Positions 17,310 to 27,906 of a DNA stretch of 64,000 nt are shown here, piece after piece. The notes beneath the pieces were generated by a model that was not told the DNA's origin, made no database searches, and was given only the letters and a program-made list of their open reading frames with translations. How positions within the stretch are numbered: position 1 is the first letter of the stretch; each line of letters opens with the position of its first letter. Made by a program: the position numbers and the translations under genes. This DNA comes from Hominilimicola fabiformis (GTDB taxonomy: Bacteria; Bacillota; Clostridia; UBA1381): NCBI RefSeq assembly GCF_020687385.1, contig NZ_JAJEQM010000014.1, positions 1 through 64,000 on the forward strand. Direction: 5' to 3'.

Positions 17310-20300
17310 ACCACTGAAACTGTACGTTTACCAATACCCATTTTATTCATCACAAAGCCAGATGCAATTCCCAAGTCTCCAAGCAATCCACCACTTGGTA
17401 ATATTCCCCCAAGAGATGTGATGTTTTGAATTACACCCAAAATTCCAGTAAGTGTTTGTGATAATCCTGTTAAAAGAGAAATCGTCCCCTTTAATGAATT
17501 TTGAGATAAAGTATCTTGAGCAAAACCTACCCAAGTTTGTGATAGCTTATTTAGTTTAAATTCAATACTATCAGCCGCTATGCTCATTTCGTTATCAGCA
17601 CTTCCAGCACTGTCTTCCATTGTTTTAACGGCTTTTTCCACTTGATCCCAGTTTTGAAGAATAGCAGCACCTGTATTTGCTCTGGTTTTAGCAAATAATT
17701 TTTCGAGCAATTTTGCCTTATTTTTATCAGTAATGTCGTCCCAAACTCCTGCTATATCTTTTAAAATATCATAAATGCTACGGTATGTATTTTCATCTTT
17801 CATGATACTAACTTTACCGTTAGTTAGCTCATATACGTCACCTTTGACATTTGATAATTCGTCAAGGGCTTCACCTTCTTCATCCATACCTCTAATACGC
17901 ATTGAGAAGGTTTTCATTGCTGAACCAACACTTTCAGCATTTTGTACGATTTCTTGACCGCCTGTAAAAATAGCAATAGTATCTTCCAAACTTGCACCGG
18001 TTGAAGCCATTGCTGAAGCCGAACGTTCCAGACCGTCAATAATTTCGTCATTACTTGTAGCAAATGCATTACCAACAGAATTAATCTTTGACATAATTCC
18101 GTCTTTAACATCATCTACTTGAACGTCAAAGGCTTTCATTGTAGATACTAATCCTGTTGTGGCTTTGTCTATATCCATTCCAGGAGAGATAGTAGCAAAT
18201 TGTGAACTTAGTTTTGCCATTTCTGTAGCACTGTTCTTGTCTGAATAACCTAGTCTACTCCATGAACTTGCTTGATCAATAATCTGTTTAGTTGTAACGC
18301 CGTACTCTTTTGCTGCCTCATTAGCATCAGAATAGAAATCTTTCAAATCTGTCGAAGACATTGTTGTAGTCTTACGAAGGTCAACAAGGGCAGTATCAAG
18401 TTCCTTTACAATATTGACACCTTTTTGAATCATTTCGATTATCTTATAAGGATTTATGTAATTAGCCGTCCAATATGTAATTAACTCTTTAGACTTTTTA
18501 GAAAGTGCGTCCATAATTTTTGGAACGCCAACTAAAGAAGTTTGAACTTTCTTGGTATTATCAGCCATGCTAATCATACCGTCATTCCAAGTATATTGAA
18601 GGTCTCTAATTTCACCCTTTGCATTACGGATTTTAATAATAGCAGTTGCAAGACCCTTTGAAATGTCGGTTTCCTTGAACTCACCTTGAGAAATTATAGT
18701 TCCTTGTTGCTTAGCATTATTTAAGATATAACTATCGGCATTAACTTTACCTCTTATATTGTCTGCAAGAGGTGTGCCGGCATTCGCTATTTTCTTATAC
18801 TCGTTATATAGGCTCTGAACATTTTGAAGTTCTTTTTTTGTTATTTCTTCACCTTGTTGTTGCTTACCAATCAACTTTGTGACAGCCTTGTTAGCCCTCA
18901 CGTAATATTGCTCAAGAAAACCTTGTTGATTACCGTTTTGAAGCTCTCCATGTATCTTATTTACAGAGTCATAGTTTGCTCTAAGGGTGTCTGCTTGTGA
19001 TATTCCCTCGTTTGAACCGTTTACTTTTGCATCTTCTATCTTTTGTTGAACATCTTGAACAACATCGCCATATTGCTTATATTTTTTTATTAATTCATTT
19101 AATTTATTTTCTTGGTCTTGAAGATAATCATTAAATGAGTTGTCTCCTTTATCCTTGAATATGCTACCTTCGAGGTTTTTAAGCTTTGATACTTCTGCTT
19201 GTTGCTTTGTTATTTTATCTAAAATATCATCTGCACTAGCAACTCTTATATTTTTCCTACCCTTCACTTTAACAGGTTTGACAACATTTCTAAAGTCATC
19301 ATCTAAGTCATTTGGGTGTGCAGAATAATTTGTTTTGTAATTATCAACCAATTGCTTGTATTGTTGTTCTTCTGAACTTAACTTGGATTGTAAATCATTT
19401 AAAGTATCAGTATCGTTAATTGAAGCTATCTTAACGCGATAATCATAAATCGTTTTTAGTGACTTCTCAATGTCTTTTAAAATATCTTCCTTATTAGATA
19501 GTTGGGAAGTGTTAGAATTGCCATTAAGAACATTGTCAAGATTATTCGCTTGTTTACCTTGTATGTTCTTCAAAGAAACATTAGTAAGACTTCCATCTGC
19601 CTTAACTGTACCGCTTAATTTTTGCCATTCATTTTTAGCATTTTTTACATTGGCGGTGAATTTAACCATACCGTTTGTGGCACGAGCAATTTCAGCATCC
19701 AAAACCCCTATGTATTTGCTATTATTACTTAAAGCATCAACATTATCCTTTAACCATTGCTCCGAATTGTTATCATAAACATCTTCGTTAATAAAGTTCT
19801 TATTATTGTTTACTGTATTACGTGCATTTGTTAATTGACTTTGGCTTGTTTTAAGCAAAGTAGTTAAATCTTTAAGAGCTTCGCCTTGTTGGGCTAAAAT
19901 TGTAAGATTATCTAAGAAAGCAAAACCACCATCATTAATCTTATTAAAACTCTTTACTATACCGTCAAGACCAGTTTTAAGATTTTTAAACTTGTCCAAT
20001 GCCTTGTCGGTAATGCCTAAATTCTTTAATTCTTTAAGCTTAGATAATTCTTGAACCTTACTTAACCAATCATTATCTAAAATTTTCTTTAAAGCTTCTA
20101 GTTGAGTTATAAGTTTAGAGGTGACTTCTTCAGGTGCTTCTATTTTAATAGAAATAGTAGAATTTTCTTTGATTTCTTTTAAAGTTTGATTAAGTGTTTC
20201 CGCATTGGATTGAGTTGTCTTTAAATCGTTTTGAAGTTTTTCTTGATTATTGTTTGCAGAATTTTCTGTTGCAGTTGTTTGAGACTGAGATGAAGCATTA

Positions 20301-22834
20301 CTCGCATTAATATTTTGTAATTCTGCCGCTGAAGCTTTGATTTTTTCTATATGTTCTTGAATGGTTACTAATGTACCAATTAAAACATCTAGTGAATTAA
20401 TCTCCCTCTGAACAGTACCAGTAACAACTTGTTGTTCTTCTTTAAATGCCTGTGTCTTTTTATCTACTTCTGAAGTAACTTGAGTGATTGCAGTTTTTAA
20501 GTTTTCAAAAGAAGTTACTTCAGATTGAATATCAGAACTTTCATTTGGGACATTTAATGTTTCTTCTTTGATCGTTTCTTTAGGCTCTTCTTTAATTACT
20601 TCTTTAGGTTTTTCCTTAGACGTTTCCTTGAAATCTTCACTGGTAGACAGTTGCTTTGTTTCTTCAAGAAGTTCCTCTTGTTGACTGATAATTTTTTCAT
20701 AATCAATGTTATATTGTTCAGTAATCCTCTTAAAAAAATCGTCTATCTTTGATTTTTTATCCTTATAGCTTTCTCCAACATCACTACTTTGAAGTAATTC
20801 ATTAAAACGTTCTCTTGATGTAATAAAATCACGAATGTCATCTTCTCCAATTCCTTGTGGCGAGCGTTCTTTAAATATGATATCCATCATGCTCTTTTGA
20901 AGTTTCGAATATAAATCCCGTAGTTCCGATTGATTATTTTGTGGAGTGGATGTTTTTTCTTTTAAGGATTCTTTAGGGGTTTCATTTATAGAATCTTCTT
21001 TAATATCGTTCGTCGAGACTTCCGGAGGAGTGATTTGTTCTACTTCCTGAATAAGTTCCTTTTGATGATTAATGATTGCTTCATAATCAGCGTTATGTTG
21101 TTCAATGATTTTATTAAAAGTTCTATCTATACTAGATTGACTATTTTTATAACATTCTCCAACTTTATCACTTTCAAGCAATTCATTGTAACGTTCTCTT
21201 AATGTAATAAATTCATGAAGTTCATCTTCATTAACATCTTTTCCGTTGCCTATTGCAAGTCTAATATTATCCGAACTATCTTGAACTTTTTTCAGTAAAT
21301 CTTCATTACTTAATTTACGAATATCTGATATTTTATTTTTTATATTAGATAGTTGTTCGTCAGTTACATTAAGTTCCGAATTGGTTACATTAATCTCTGT
21401 ATTAGCTTGGGACAACACATCTTTTACTTTTTGAATATCAGCTAATTGTTTTTCTTTGAGAGTTGGGTATGACATACTTATCATGTTGTATGTGTCATCA
21501 AGACCAATCCGATCCTTCCCATTATTAATTAACATATTAGTATCTGGGACTTCAGTTTTAAGTCTGTCATATAACGCAAAAAAATCTTCACGTTCTTTTT
21601 TTGTAGGTTCATAATCTTCGTATTCTGCAAACTTCTTATGTATCTCTCTCATCTTATCATAAGCAGTATCGTAATCCATTTTCAGAATATCGACTATTCT
21701 TTGTTGAGATTTGGTCAACTCCGTGCTAATATCAACTGTTGTATTATTGGAGTTAGGCGATCCACTCTTACTAGCATTATCATTATTATCACTAGAACCT
21801 ATTTTCCCACTATGTTCATTTCCGCTATTGAACCCAGCTTTTTCTCTTTTTGTATTAATATTAGTGACAGCACTATTATTGTATTCCCAAGCTTTATCAA
21901 TCGCTCTTTGAACAATATCTTTAATTTTGCTATTATCTGCACGATCTTGAGATTTAAGATAAGAATCTGCCGCCCATTTAGTTCCATTTTCATAATATTT
22001 AAGGTCTCTACCCAAAAATTCTTGTTTAGAATCACTTTGTGCCAAAGACTCTCTAAATTCTTTTAATTCGGGAATTGATTTCTCTATGTTTAATATTTTA
22101 TTGTAAGTATCTTCTAATTGATTATTATAACCAACTAATTCTTTTGACCCATCTGTCATATGCTTTTTTTCAAGATTTAACTTTTCAAAAACATTTAACA
22201 AAAGTTGATAGTTTTGAAGCTGTTTATTTACATCTTCACTTGAATTACCAATCTTTAACGAAGCAAAATCTGACAGCTCCGAAGAAATATTCTTATCAAC
22301 AGTATAACCAGACTCTTTTTTGACGTAAGATTTAAGTATTTCACTAGGCTTTGTTTTTGCTGGATTCGCCTTAATTATCTGTTCTCTATTTTTAACAAGA
22401 TTAGCATTTCTGTTTGCTATAGTTTGTTGAAGTTCTGCAATCTTATCAGCTTCAGTCAATAATTTATCTATTTGATTTCCGCTTAATGGACGTAGTAAAT
22501 CTTTATAATCACTTGAAGCAACAATCTTATGCAAAGCTTCCATTCGATTTGTAAAATCAGTAATATATTCAGATATATCCGCAGGAGAACCTGAACCCAT
22601 AATATTCTTTATTAGATCTGTTAGGTAACTAGTTATATTAGCATTTTTCAAAGTAGGTCTTTGAACGACATTCATTGCTGATTCAAATTGCTTTCTTATT
22701 TCATCACCAATAGCATTAAATTTGCCGTTAACTTCAGATTTAACTTGTTTGTCTAGTTTATCTATTACTTGTTTAATACTTTTACTATCATAATTCGACA
22801 TTAATGATATTATGCCGATATCTCGTGTCTTCAT
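17310..22834 (-). CDS. tape-measure protein, first exon (TP901 core)
   Basis: About 1841 codons. Long charged coiled coils fill residues 1-1450. A TP901-type tape-measure core follows (about 1470-1750: ALVDLRKTTTMSSTDLKDF, GYSDKNSATEMAKLSSQF). A hydrophobic Gly-rich stretch ends the exon near 1780-1825. Start follows GGAGGAGTTAG. The frame stays open 46 nt into the intron (stop at 17264), giving a nonsense tail ending YNVT if unspliced. The tape measure sets tail length and helps DNA ejection. The spliced protein would be 4755 aa, unusually long for a siphophage. Confidence 0.85.
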
Positions 22835-22845
22835 CTAACTCCTCC

Positions 22846-23361
22846 TTATTTAAAACGCAAAAATTGATATTGTTGTTTTTTGGCTGCATTTCGAGCAATA
22901 TTTTCAATTTTTTTTCGGAACTGCAATTTATCAACTTCTTTTTGCAATACTTCTAGTGGCGGAATTGCATCTCGATGTGCCGAATATCGACCATTAATTC
23001 CATTTTCACTACCGTGAATGCCTTTTTCCCAAGCTGGTCGAGCAATATAAAATGGGTCAATGAATCTTCGATTATTTAAACCACCAACAACATAAGGACT
23101 CATATTGTAAGTTGATATTCTTACTCCTCCATAATATTGATTTCCATTATTATGTTTATACTTTGAAAAAGAGTTCTTTTTTAAATCATCCGTTCTGTCA
23201 TAATATTTTGGAGTGTAATGATCATAGAATCTTTGAATTGCTTGTTGTGCAAACTTTGTTATTTCATTTGCAGCTGTATCAGCATATGCCTCTGCAAAAG
23301 TTTTTAAATATTTTTCTACATCTTTCTCTAATGCTTTTTTGTTTATATAAGATATAGCCAT
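22846..23361 (-). CDS. probable minor tail/tail-completion protein, 171 aa
   Basis: Helical N-terminus (EKDVEKYLKTFAEAYADTAANEI), then an HYTPKYYDRTDDL segment reminiscent of HK97 gp10-like tail-completion proteins, and a basic C-terminus. It lies 11 nt upstream of the tape-measure start, in the tail operon. Strong AAAGGAG site. Family assignment is tentative. Confidence 0.5.
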   Translation of the reverse strand: MAISYINKKALEKDVEKYLKTFAEAYADTAANEITKFAQQAIQRFYDHYTPKYYDRTDDLKKNSFSKYKHNNGNQYYGGVRISTYNMSPYVVGGLNNRRFIDPFYIARPAWEKGIHGSENGINGRYSAHRDAIPPLEVLQKEVDKLQFRKKIENIARNAAKKQQYQFLRFK

Positions 23362-23390
23362 CGGTATAATTACACTCCTTTCTCAGCCAT

Positions 23391-23981
23391 TTATCTGCTT
23401 ATCTTTTTTAGAATTTTCTCAACCTTATTTCCGAGCTTGTCTATATCTTCCTCTGTCATATTTTCAACTTTTTCTTTTATCTTCTCAATTAATGGGGAAG
23501 TAGTAGCTGTAAAAATATCCACTATTCTTTGAACTTGATTAGAAATAAAAGCATGATTCTCATAATTATTTTGAATGAAGTCATCAAATACCATTTTCAA
23601 AATTGTTTCAAAAGAAGTAACTTCACGTTGTGGCATAAGTCGAATGAGTTCATCAACCAAGCCTTGTTCTTCCAACAAATCATATTCTTCAAGAATGTTT
23701 GAAAAATCAACTGTTATATTCGTATACAAATCAACCAAATTAAACACATATAGCAAGTAACGTAAAGATGAGTTTATCTTAATCTGTCCATTAACTTGAC
23801 CGTCTACTTGATTTGTAGATGATAATTGTACTATTTGATCGGCAATAGATAATTTAGTTGCGTAGTTCACATAATTATTACCAACAAACTTTTTTATGTA
23901 CTTTTCTTTTTTATTAGTTACATCATCAGTTTGCTTCTTATATCCGTCTACAAATTCTTTAACTGTAATAATCTTATCCAT
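23391..23981 (-). CDS. tail assembly protein candidate, 196 aa
   Basis: An acidic, helix-rich protein. Its size and place, two genes upstream of the tape measure, suit a tail assembly chaperone, but no slippery frameshift site was found. Start at 23981 follows GGAGG; the ATG at 24005 is inside that site's context. It overlaps the end of the RuvC-like gene by 0 nt with close coupling. Confidence 0.45.
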   Translation of the reverse strand: MDKIITVKEFVDGYKKQTDDVTNKKEKYIKKFVGNNYVNYATKLSIADQIVQLSSTNQVDGQVNGQIKINSSLRYLLYVFNLVDLYTNITVDFSNILEEYDLLEEQGLVDELIRLMPQREVTSFETILKMVFDDFIQNNYENHAFISNQVQRIVDIFTATTSPLIEKIKEKVENMTEEDIDKLGNKVEKILKKISR

Positions 23982-23997
23982 ATCTAAAATCCTCCAT

Positions 23998-24471
23998 TTA
24001 TTCATACTTATTGACTAAAGCCTGTGCGATTAAGATTGCATCTGCCTCGTCATCACTTACTTTTTTCTTAAATAATTTTTCAACCGTTTGAACACTCCAT
24101 TGTTTTAATTCGTCACGTTTACGACCTTTTTTCTCTTTGCTAATCAAAGCACGCCATTCGCTCGGTCTAAACATAACAAATTCAACATTGTTATTAACAC
24201 ACCAACCATAAACAGCACCTAAGATCATAGTTAACATTCTTTGTGACGATGCATTACGCGTAACAGCCGTAGTTTCAATCGCCACTATATCTACTTTTAG
24301 AGTAGATAATTTCTCGTATATGGAATTAACCATATCTTGCATACGAATACCACTATTTTTTTGCTTACTAAAATTTAAAACTCCACTGTCGGTAAAGTTT
24401 CCATTAACGTAGTAACTCCAACCTGTTTTAGTTGAGGAAGTATCCAAACCTACTAAAATCGTATCTTTCAT
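23998..24471 (-). CDS. RuvC-like Holliday junction resolvase, 157 aa
   Basis: An RNase H-fold nuclease with Asp in GLDTSSTKTGW (residue 9), Glu in AIETTAV (about 68) and a C-terminal DDEADAILIA, the acidic set of RuvC-type resolvases. These cut branched DNA before packaging. Start follows AAGGAG. It sits oddly inside the tail operon, and a leader with competing hairpins lies directly upstream. Confidence 0.8.
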   Translation of the reverse strand: MKDTILVGLDTSSTKTGWSYYVNGNFTDSGVLNFSKQKNSGIRMQDMVNSIYEKLSTLKVDIVAIETTAVTRNASSQRMLTMILGAVYGWCVNNNVEFVMFRPSEWRALISKEKKGRKRDELKQWSVQTVEKLFKKKVSDDEADAILIAQALVNKYE

Positions 24472-24479
24472 AAAATCTC

Positions 24480-24602
24480 CTTACAATTTGGTCAAGGGGA
24501 GAGCAGTTCAGCCTTTTGCTCTCAAAAAAAATACCCCTGCTAAACGGCTGAACTAAGTTTAGTAGAGATATTTTCATAGGTGAGATTTTAATTATCTCAC
24601 CA
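24480..24602 (-). promoter_or_regulatory. leader with mutually exclusive hairpins before the RuvC-like gene
   Basis: On the minus strand GGTGAGAT/ATCTCACC forms one hairpin. AGTTCAGCC (24546-24554 as its complement) pairs perfectly with GGCTGAACT (24505-24513), while GAGAGCA...TGCTCTC uses overlapping sequence. The last two cannot form together. This resembles an attenuator or translational switch. Confidence 0.4.
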
Positions 24603-24818
24603 TTATAATTCATGATTATTCCATGCTCTCTTCAATCTCGCATGGTCTTCTTTTGAAAATACAAAAACAAATCTTCCTGGATTTTGTTTTGAGTCCAAAA
24701 TTGCTTTTAATTCTGCATTTCCTCTAAACACATAAGCATTACTTTGCAATGCATTTTCAAAAAATACACATTGTTCTGGATCATATGTTTTTTGTGTTAT
24801 TGAGTTATATAGTTCCAT
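24603..24818 (-). CDS. hypothetical protein, 71 aa
   Basis: Begins MELYNSITQKTYDPEQ; mixed alpha/beta, no known domain. Strong AAAAAGGAG site before the ATG. Lies between the split zinc-finger gene and the RuvC-like gene in the tail operon. Confidence 0.55.
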   Translation of the reverse strand: MELYNSITQKTYDPEQCVFFENALQSNAYVFRGNAELKAILDSKQNPGRFVFVFSKEDHARLKRAWNNHEL

Positions 24819-24867
24819 ATTTTCTCCTTTTTCTCAAGCGTAAAAAATAGGGGGTAGATAGTGAAAT

Positions 24868-25145
24868 CTACGCCCCTATATTGGTTTCTAAATCACTATT
24901 CACTATCTTTTTATCTTTAATATTTTCTTTAACTACTTCATCAGCTTTTTCTTCAATAGTAGCTATATTCTTTGAACTTTTTGTTTTTGTCGTTTTTGTA
25001 CCTTTAACTTCTTTTACTATGGCTTTTAAGTCAGCTTCAATTTGACCACCATATTTAGTGAAGTCAGTTACATTATATTTATCCAAAACATCTACGACAT
25101 CTTTTGCAGTTTTGTCGTGGGAATTGTAACCTGATAATACCGCCG
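24868..25145 (-). CDS. zinc-finger tail gene, second exon
   Basis: About 92 codons: AVLSGYNSHDKTAKDVVDVLDKY, then a K/E/T-rich tail. The only starts in the frame are internal TTGs with no ribosome binding site, and the frame is open up to the IStron edge. Joined to 27708-27843 it gives a 137-aa protein with an N-terminal zinc knuckle. Either 25145 or 25139 works as first exon base; both keep frame. Confidence 0.65.
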
Positions 25146-25332
25146 CTATGATAAATATATATAAATTACAACTAATCTATATAAATCTATACTGTGTCTT
25201 ATCTCACGATTAAGACTTTCTACTTCAACGTGTCTGATTTTGCCGTAGCTACTTTCATTTGTTATGACACTCCATAGACGTAAATTCCCTAATAGCGATA
25301 GGTACATAGTTATATAATTCTTTTAAGTGAAT
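25146..25332 (-). ncRNA. right end / omega-RNA region of IStron 2
   Basis: 187 nt between the tnpB stop and the exon without an ORF, A/T-rich at its end. By analogy with other tnpB elements it is the guide-RNA scaffold, with the guide read from the exon (CGGCGGTATTATCAGG). Confidence 0.5.
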
Positions 25333-26511
25333 TTATATAACTTCATAATTTGCTAAATTTATACTTGCATTGTAATCTCGGTCAATAACCAGACCACAAA
25401 CATCACATTTATACATTCTGTCCGAAAGTTTTAAATCTTTCTTGATATTTCCACAACAACTACAAGTTTTACTACTTGGATAAAACTTATCAACTTGAAT
25501 AAATTCAATTCCATTTAGTTTTGACTTATATTCAATCTGTCTTTTGAATTCATAAAATTTTTGTTGTTGTATTGCTTTTGATAAATGTTTATTTTTCATC
25601 ATTTCACTTACATTTAAACTTTCCATAACTATTCGAGATGGTTTGGTTTTCACTATCTCTGTCGTTGTTTGATGTAAATAGTTTTGACGAATATTTGCAA
25701 GTTTTCTATGTATGTTTCGTATTAGACGATTTTGTTTTTGAACGTTTTGACATTCTTTCAAAGGTCTTTTGTATACAGGGCTTCTATTTGATTTATATGA
25801 TTGAATATTATTTTCAATCTTCCTTGATAATTTTCGCTGTTCACGTTTTAGTTTCTTCTCTAAATTTTTAACTCTTTGAGTTTTGTTTATATTTTTATAA
25901 ACTTTTCCGTTTGAACAAATTGCTAAATCTTTAACTCCTAAATCTATTCCTAAACTTTCGTCTGTTAATTCCACTGTGTTTTCTTTCGCTTCATAACCAA
26001 CAGATAGATACCAATACTTTCCGTCAAACGTTATTCTTGGATTTGAATATTTTTCATTTTTATTTAGTTTAGGAAGCGACTCCGATGTTTTTACAAAGCC
26101 TATTTTTTCTCCTTGAAAACCACCTTGTTTTCTTGAAAGACTTTCATAATTGACATAAAAGCTCGGTCTGTCTTTATGTTTAGACTTAAATTTAGGCTTT
26201 CCGGACAAGTCTTTGAAATATCTTTGCAATGCAAGATTGGCATCTTTAACACCTTGTTTCATTACATTACTTCCAACTTCTTTGAGCCAAGAATGAGTAG
26301 TTGGTTTTAATACATTATTTATGTATTTCCTAACATCGCCTTCGCTAATGCTTTTCTTACCAACTTTTCCATTGTCAATATACTCTCTGTATATTCGTTT
26401 ATTCTCACCCAAAAAGAAGTTGTATGCCCATCTCGATACACCAGCACTTTTACGAAATAATATTTCCTGTTCAGTTGTCGGTTTAAGTCTGATTTTCTTT
26501 GTTATCAGCAT
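25333..26511 (-). CDS. tnpB: TnpB RNA-guided nuclease of IStron 2, 392 aa
   Basis: RuvC Asp in GIDLGVKDLAI, Glu in VMESLNVSEM, a zinc ribbon CSCCG...CDVC and Asp in DRDYNASINLA all appear intact. Basic N-terminus MLITKKIRLKPTTEQE as in IS607/IS605 TnpB. It starts inside the tnpA stop region, so translation is coupled. Clearly a different lineage from the TnpB at 3059-4165. Confidence 0.9.
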   Translation of the reverse strand: MLITKKIRLKPTTEQEILFRKSAGVSRWAYNFFLGENKRIYREYIDNGKVGKKSISEGDVRKYINNVLKPTTHSWLKEVGSNVMKQGVKDANLALQRYFKDLSGKPKFKSKHKDRPSFYVNYESLSRKQGGFQGEKIGFVKTSESLPKLNKNEKYSNPRITFDGKYWYLSVGYEAKENTVELTDESLGIDLGVKDLAICSNGKVYKNINKTQRVKNLEKKLKREQRKLSRKIENNIQSYKSNRSPVYKRPLKECQNVQKQNRLIRNIHRKLANIRQNYLHQTTTEIVKTKPSRIVMESLNVSEMMKNKHLSKAIQQQKFYEFKRQIEYKSKLNGIEFIQVDKFYPSSKTCSCCGNIKKDLKLSDRMYKCDVCGLVIDRDYNASINLANYEVI

Positions 26512-27103
26512 TGTTTCTCACCTCATTAATAAGTCGTTTTGTTTTCTTTGAATGTTGTCCATACAATCTATTCGCAAAAACTGTAATAACTTGAATTAAA
26601 TCATCTGTTAATTCTTTCTCTTTACTACATTCCGAATTGTCTATAACTTCTATTTCTACGTTATTAATTTCACACAAATATTCAATTAATTCAAATCCAA
26701 ATCGAATCAACCTATCTTTATATAAAATTACAACTTTAGAAACTTCATTATTTTCTATCCTATTAATGAGTTCTTTTAAACCTTTCTTTTTATAATTTAT
26801 ACCCGAACCAATGTCTTTTATAATGTCAAATTTATATCCCTTAGCATACATATATGATTTGACATTTTGTACTTGTGTTTCTAAATCGTCTTTTTGTGAT
26901 GGAGTGCTTACTCTACAATAACCAATAACTATTCTTTCATTATTACTTGATTGGAATAATTTTAATTGTTCCGTAGAATAATACCTTGTTCCACCATTTG
27001 AAATATGTGCAGGAATTAACTCGCCACTTTGATGCATTCTTCTTAATGTTGTCGTAGTTACTCCTACAGTTTTAGCAAATTTACCTATGCTTAACAATTC
27101 CAT
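26483..27103 (-). CDS. tnpA: IS607-family serine transposase TnpA, 206 aa
   Basis: An N-terminal MerR-like helix-turn-helix (LSIGKFAKTVGVTTTTLRRMHQ) is followed by a small serine recombinase domain: IGYCRVSTPSQK with the catalytic Ser, then YKDRLIRFGFELIEYLCE. Start at 27103 follows GGTGGTG. This recombinase moves IS607 elements through circular intermediates and integrates with little site choice. Appears intact. Confidence 0.9.
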   Translation of the reverse strand: MELLSIGKFAKTVGVTTTTLRRMHQSGELIPAHISNGGTRYYSTEQLKLFQSSNNERIVIGYCRVSTPSQKDDLETQVQNVKSYMYAKGYKFDIIKDIGSGINYKKKGLKELINRIENNEVSKVVILYKDRLIRFGFELIEYLCEINNVEIEVIDNSECSKEKELTDDLIQVITVFANRLYGQHSKKTKRLINEVRNNADNKENQT

Positions 27104-27124
27104 AAAATTCACCACCATATTATT

Positions 27125-27707
27125 TTTATATATCTATGGTATCATAATTTTATATTGTTGTCAATAGATTTATATAAATAAATTAAATTTGTATATATTT
27201 ATCTCATTCACTATAAGTCGCAACCTTATAGCAGTCTTATCGTCGCCGACAGACCTCTTATGCTTTCACATAAGCGTAGACTATATCTTCACCCACATGG
27301 TAGTGTGGGGCAGTATTTTTCTTCCACCATTAGCTTGTGGTTTTACTCTCCCTCAAGGAGATAGTCGTTGAACGTGTCCCATATCTTATAAAAAGACTTA
27401 GGGCTTTCGCTGCTAAACACCCATTGCTTAAGCACTTAGGATGTCCGTTTTTAATGTGTCACGTCAGAAATTATCTGTCCTATCATTAACACTGAGACAC
27501 TTTTATTTCACCATATGCTATCCTTACGTTTTTTCTACTTTCGTACCATTCAGCTTATCCTTTCAGATTACTGTTTAGGTGTAAGGCTTTAGGGATTAAA
27601 AGCAATTAACACTGAGTTTGCACCGATTTCTCGATACAAAGGGCTTTCTGCTTAATAAAATCTATACTACTGCACAAATTTGTACAGATTTGTTTATATT
27701 TATTGTA
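27125..27707 (-). ncRNA. group I intron core of IStron 2
   Basis: In order on the minus strand: P AATTGCTTTTAATCCC (27592-27607), Q AGCAGCGAAAGCCCTAAG (27397-27414), R GTTCAACGACTATCTCC (27357-27373) and S AAGATATAGTCTACGC (27274-27289). R and S are textbook group I consensus sequences. Confidence 0.85.
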
Positions 27708-27843
27708 ACAGTTTAGTTACCCAAATATCATGACATTCTGCTTTATCCCAACAAGTCATCCATATAGGCTTACCCTTGTCTGCATCACAATTTGGACAGT
27801 AATCATATTTTGCACCGCACAAAACACAAACTCTGTTTGCCAT
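27708..27843 (-). CDS. zinc-finger tail gene, first exon
   Basis: 45 codons: CVLCGAKYDYCPNCD and CWDKAECHDIW supply Cys/His pairs for a small zinc site. AAAGGAG before the ATG at 27843. Unspliced, the frame stops 3 codons into the intron (TKLLQ). It lies directly after the tail-tube gene, a usual place for small tail assembly proteins. Confidence 0.7.
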
Positions 27844-27906
27844 TGAAAATCTCCTTTCTAAAGTAATATAGAGGGTAGAAACCCACCCTCTATACATACG
27901 TTTTAA

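Larger units (their letters stand above)
25146..27707 (-). mobile_element. IStron 2: group I intron with IS607-type tnpA and tnpB
   Basis: A 2562-nt element: a group I core at the 5' end (27707 to about 27125), a serine-recombinase tnpA, tnpB overlapping it by 29 nt, and a 185-nt right end likely to be omega-RNA. The 5' exon ends AACTGT. GCAG motifs in the intron can pair with it, with G-U at the splice site. The element ends ATAG. IS607-type IStrons are less often noted than IS605-type ones. The exact ends are uncertain by 6 nt. Confidence 0.75.

Noticed and set aside
25084-25086. TTG start for a free 72-aa protein
   Set aside because: The frame is open up to the IStron edge, has no ribosome binding site, and joins in frame to the zinc-knuckle exon.
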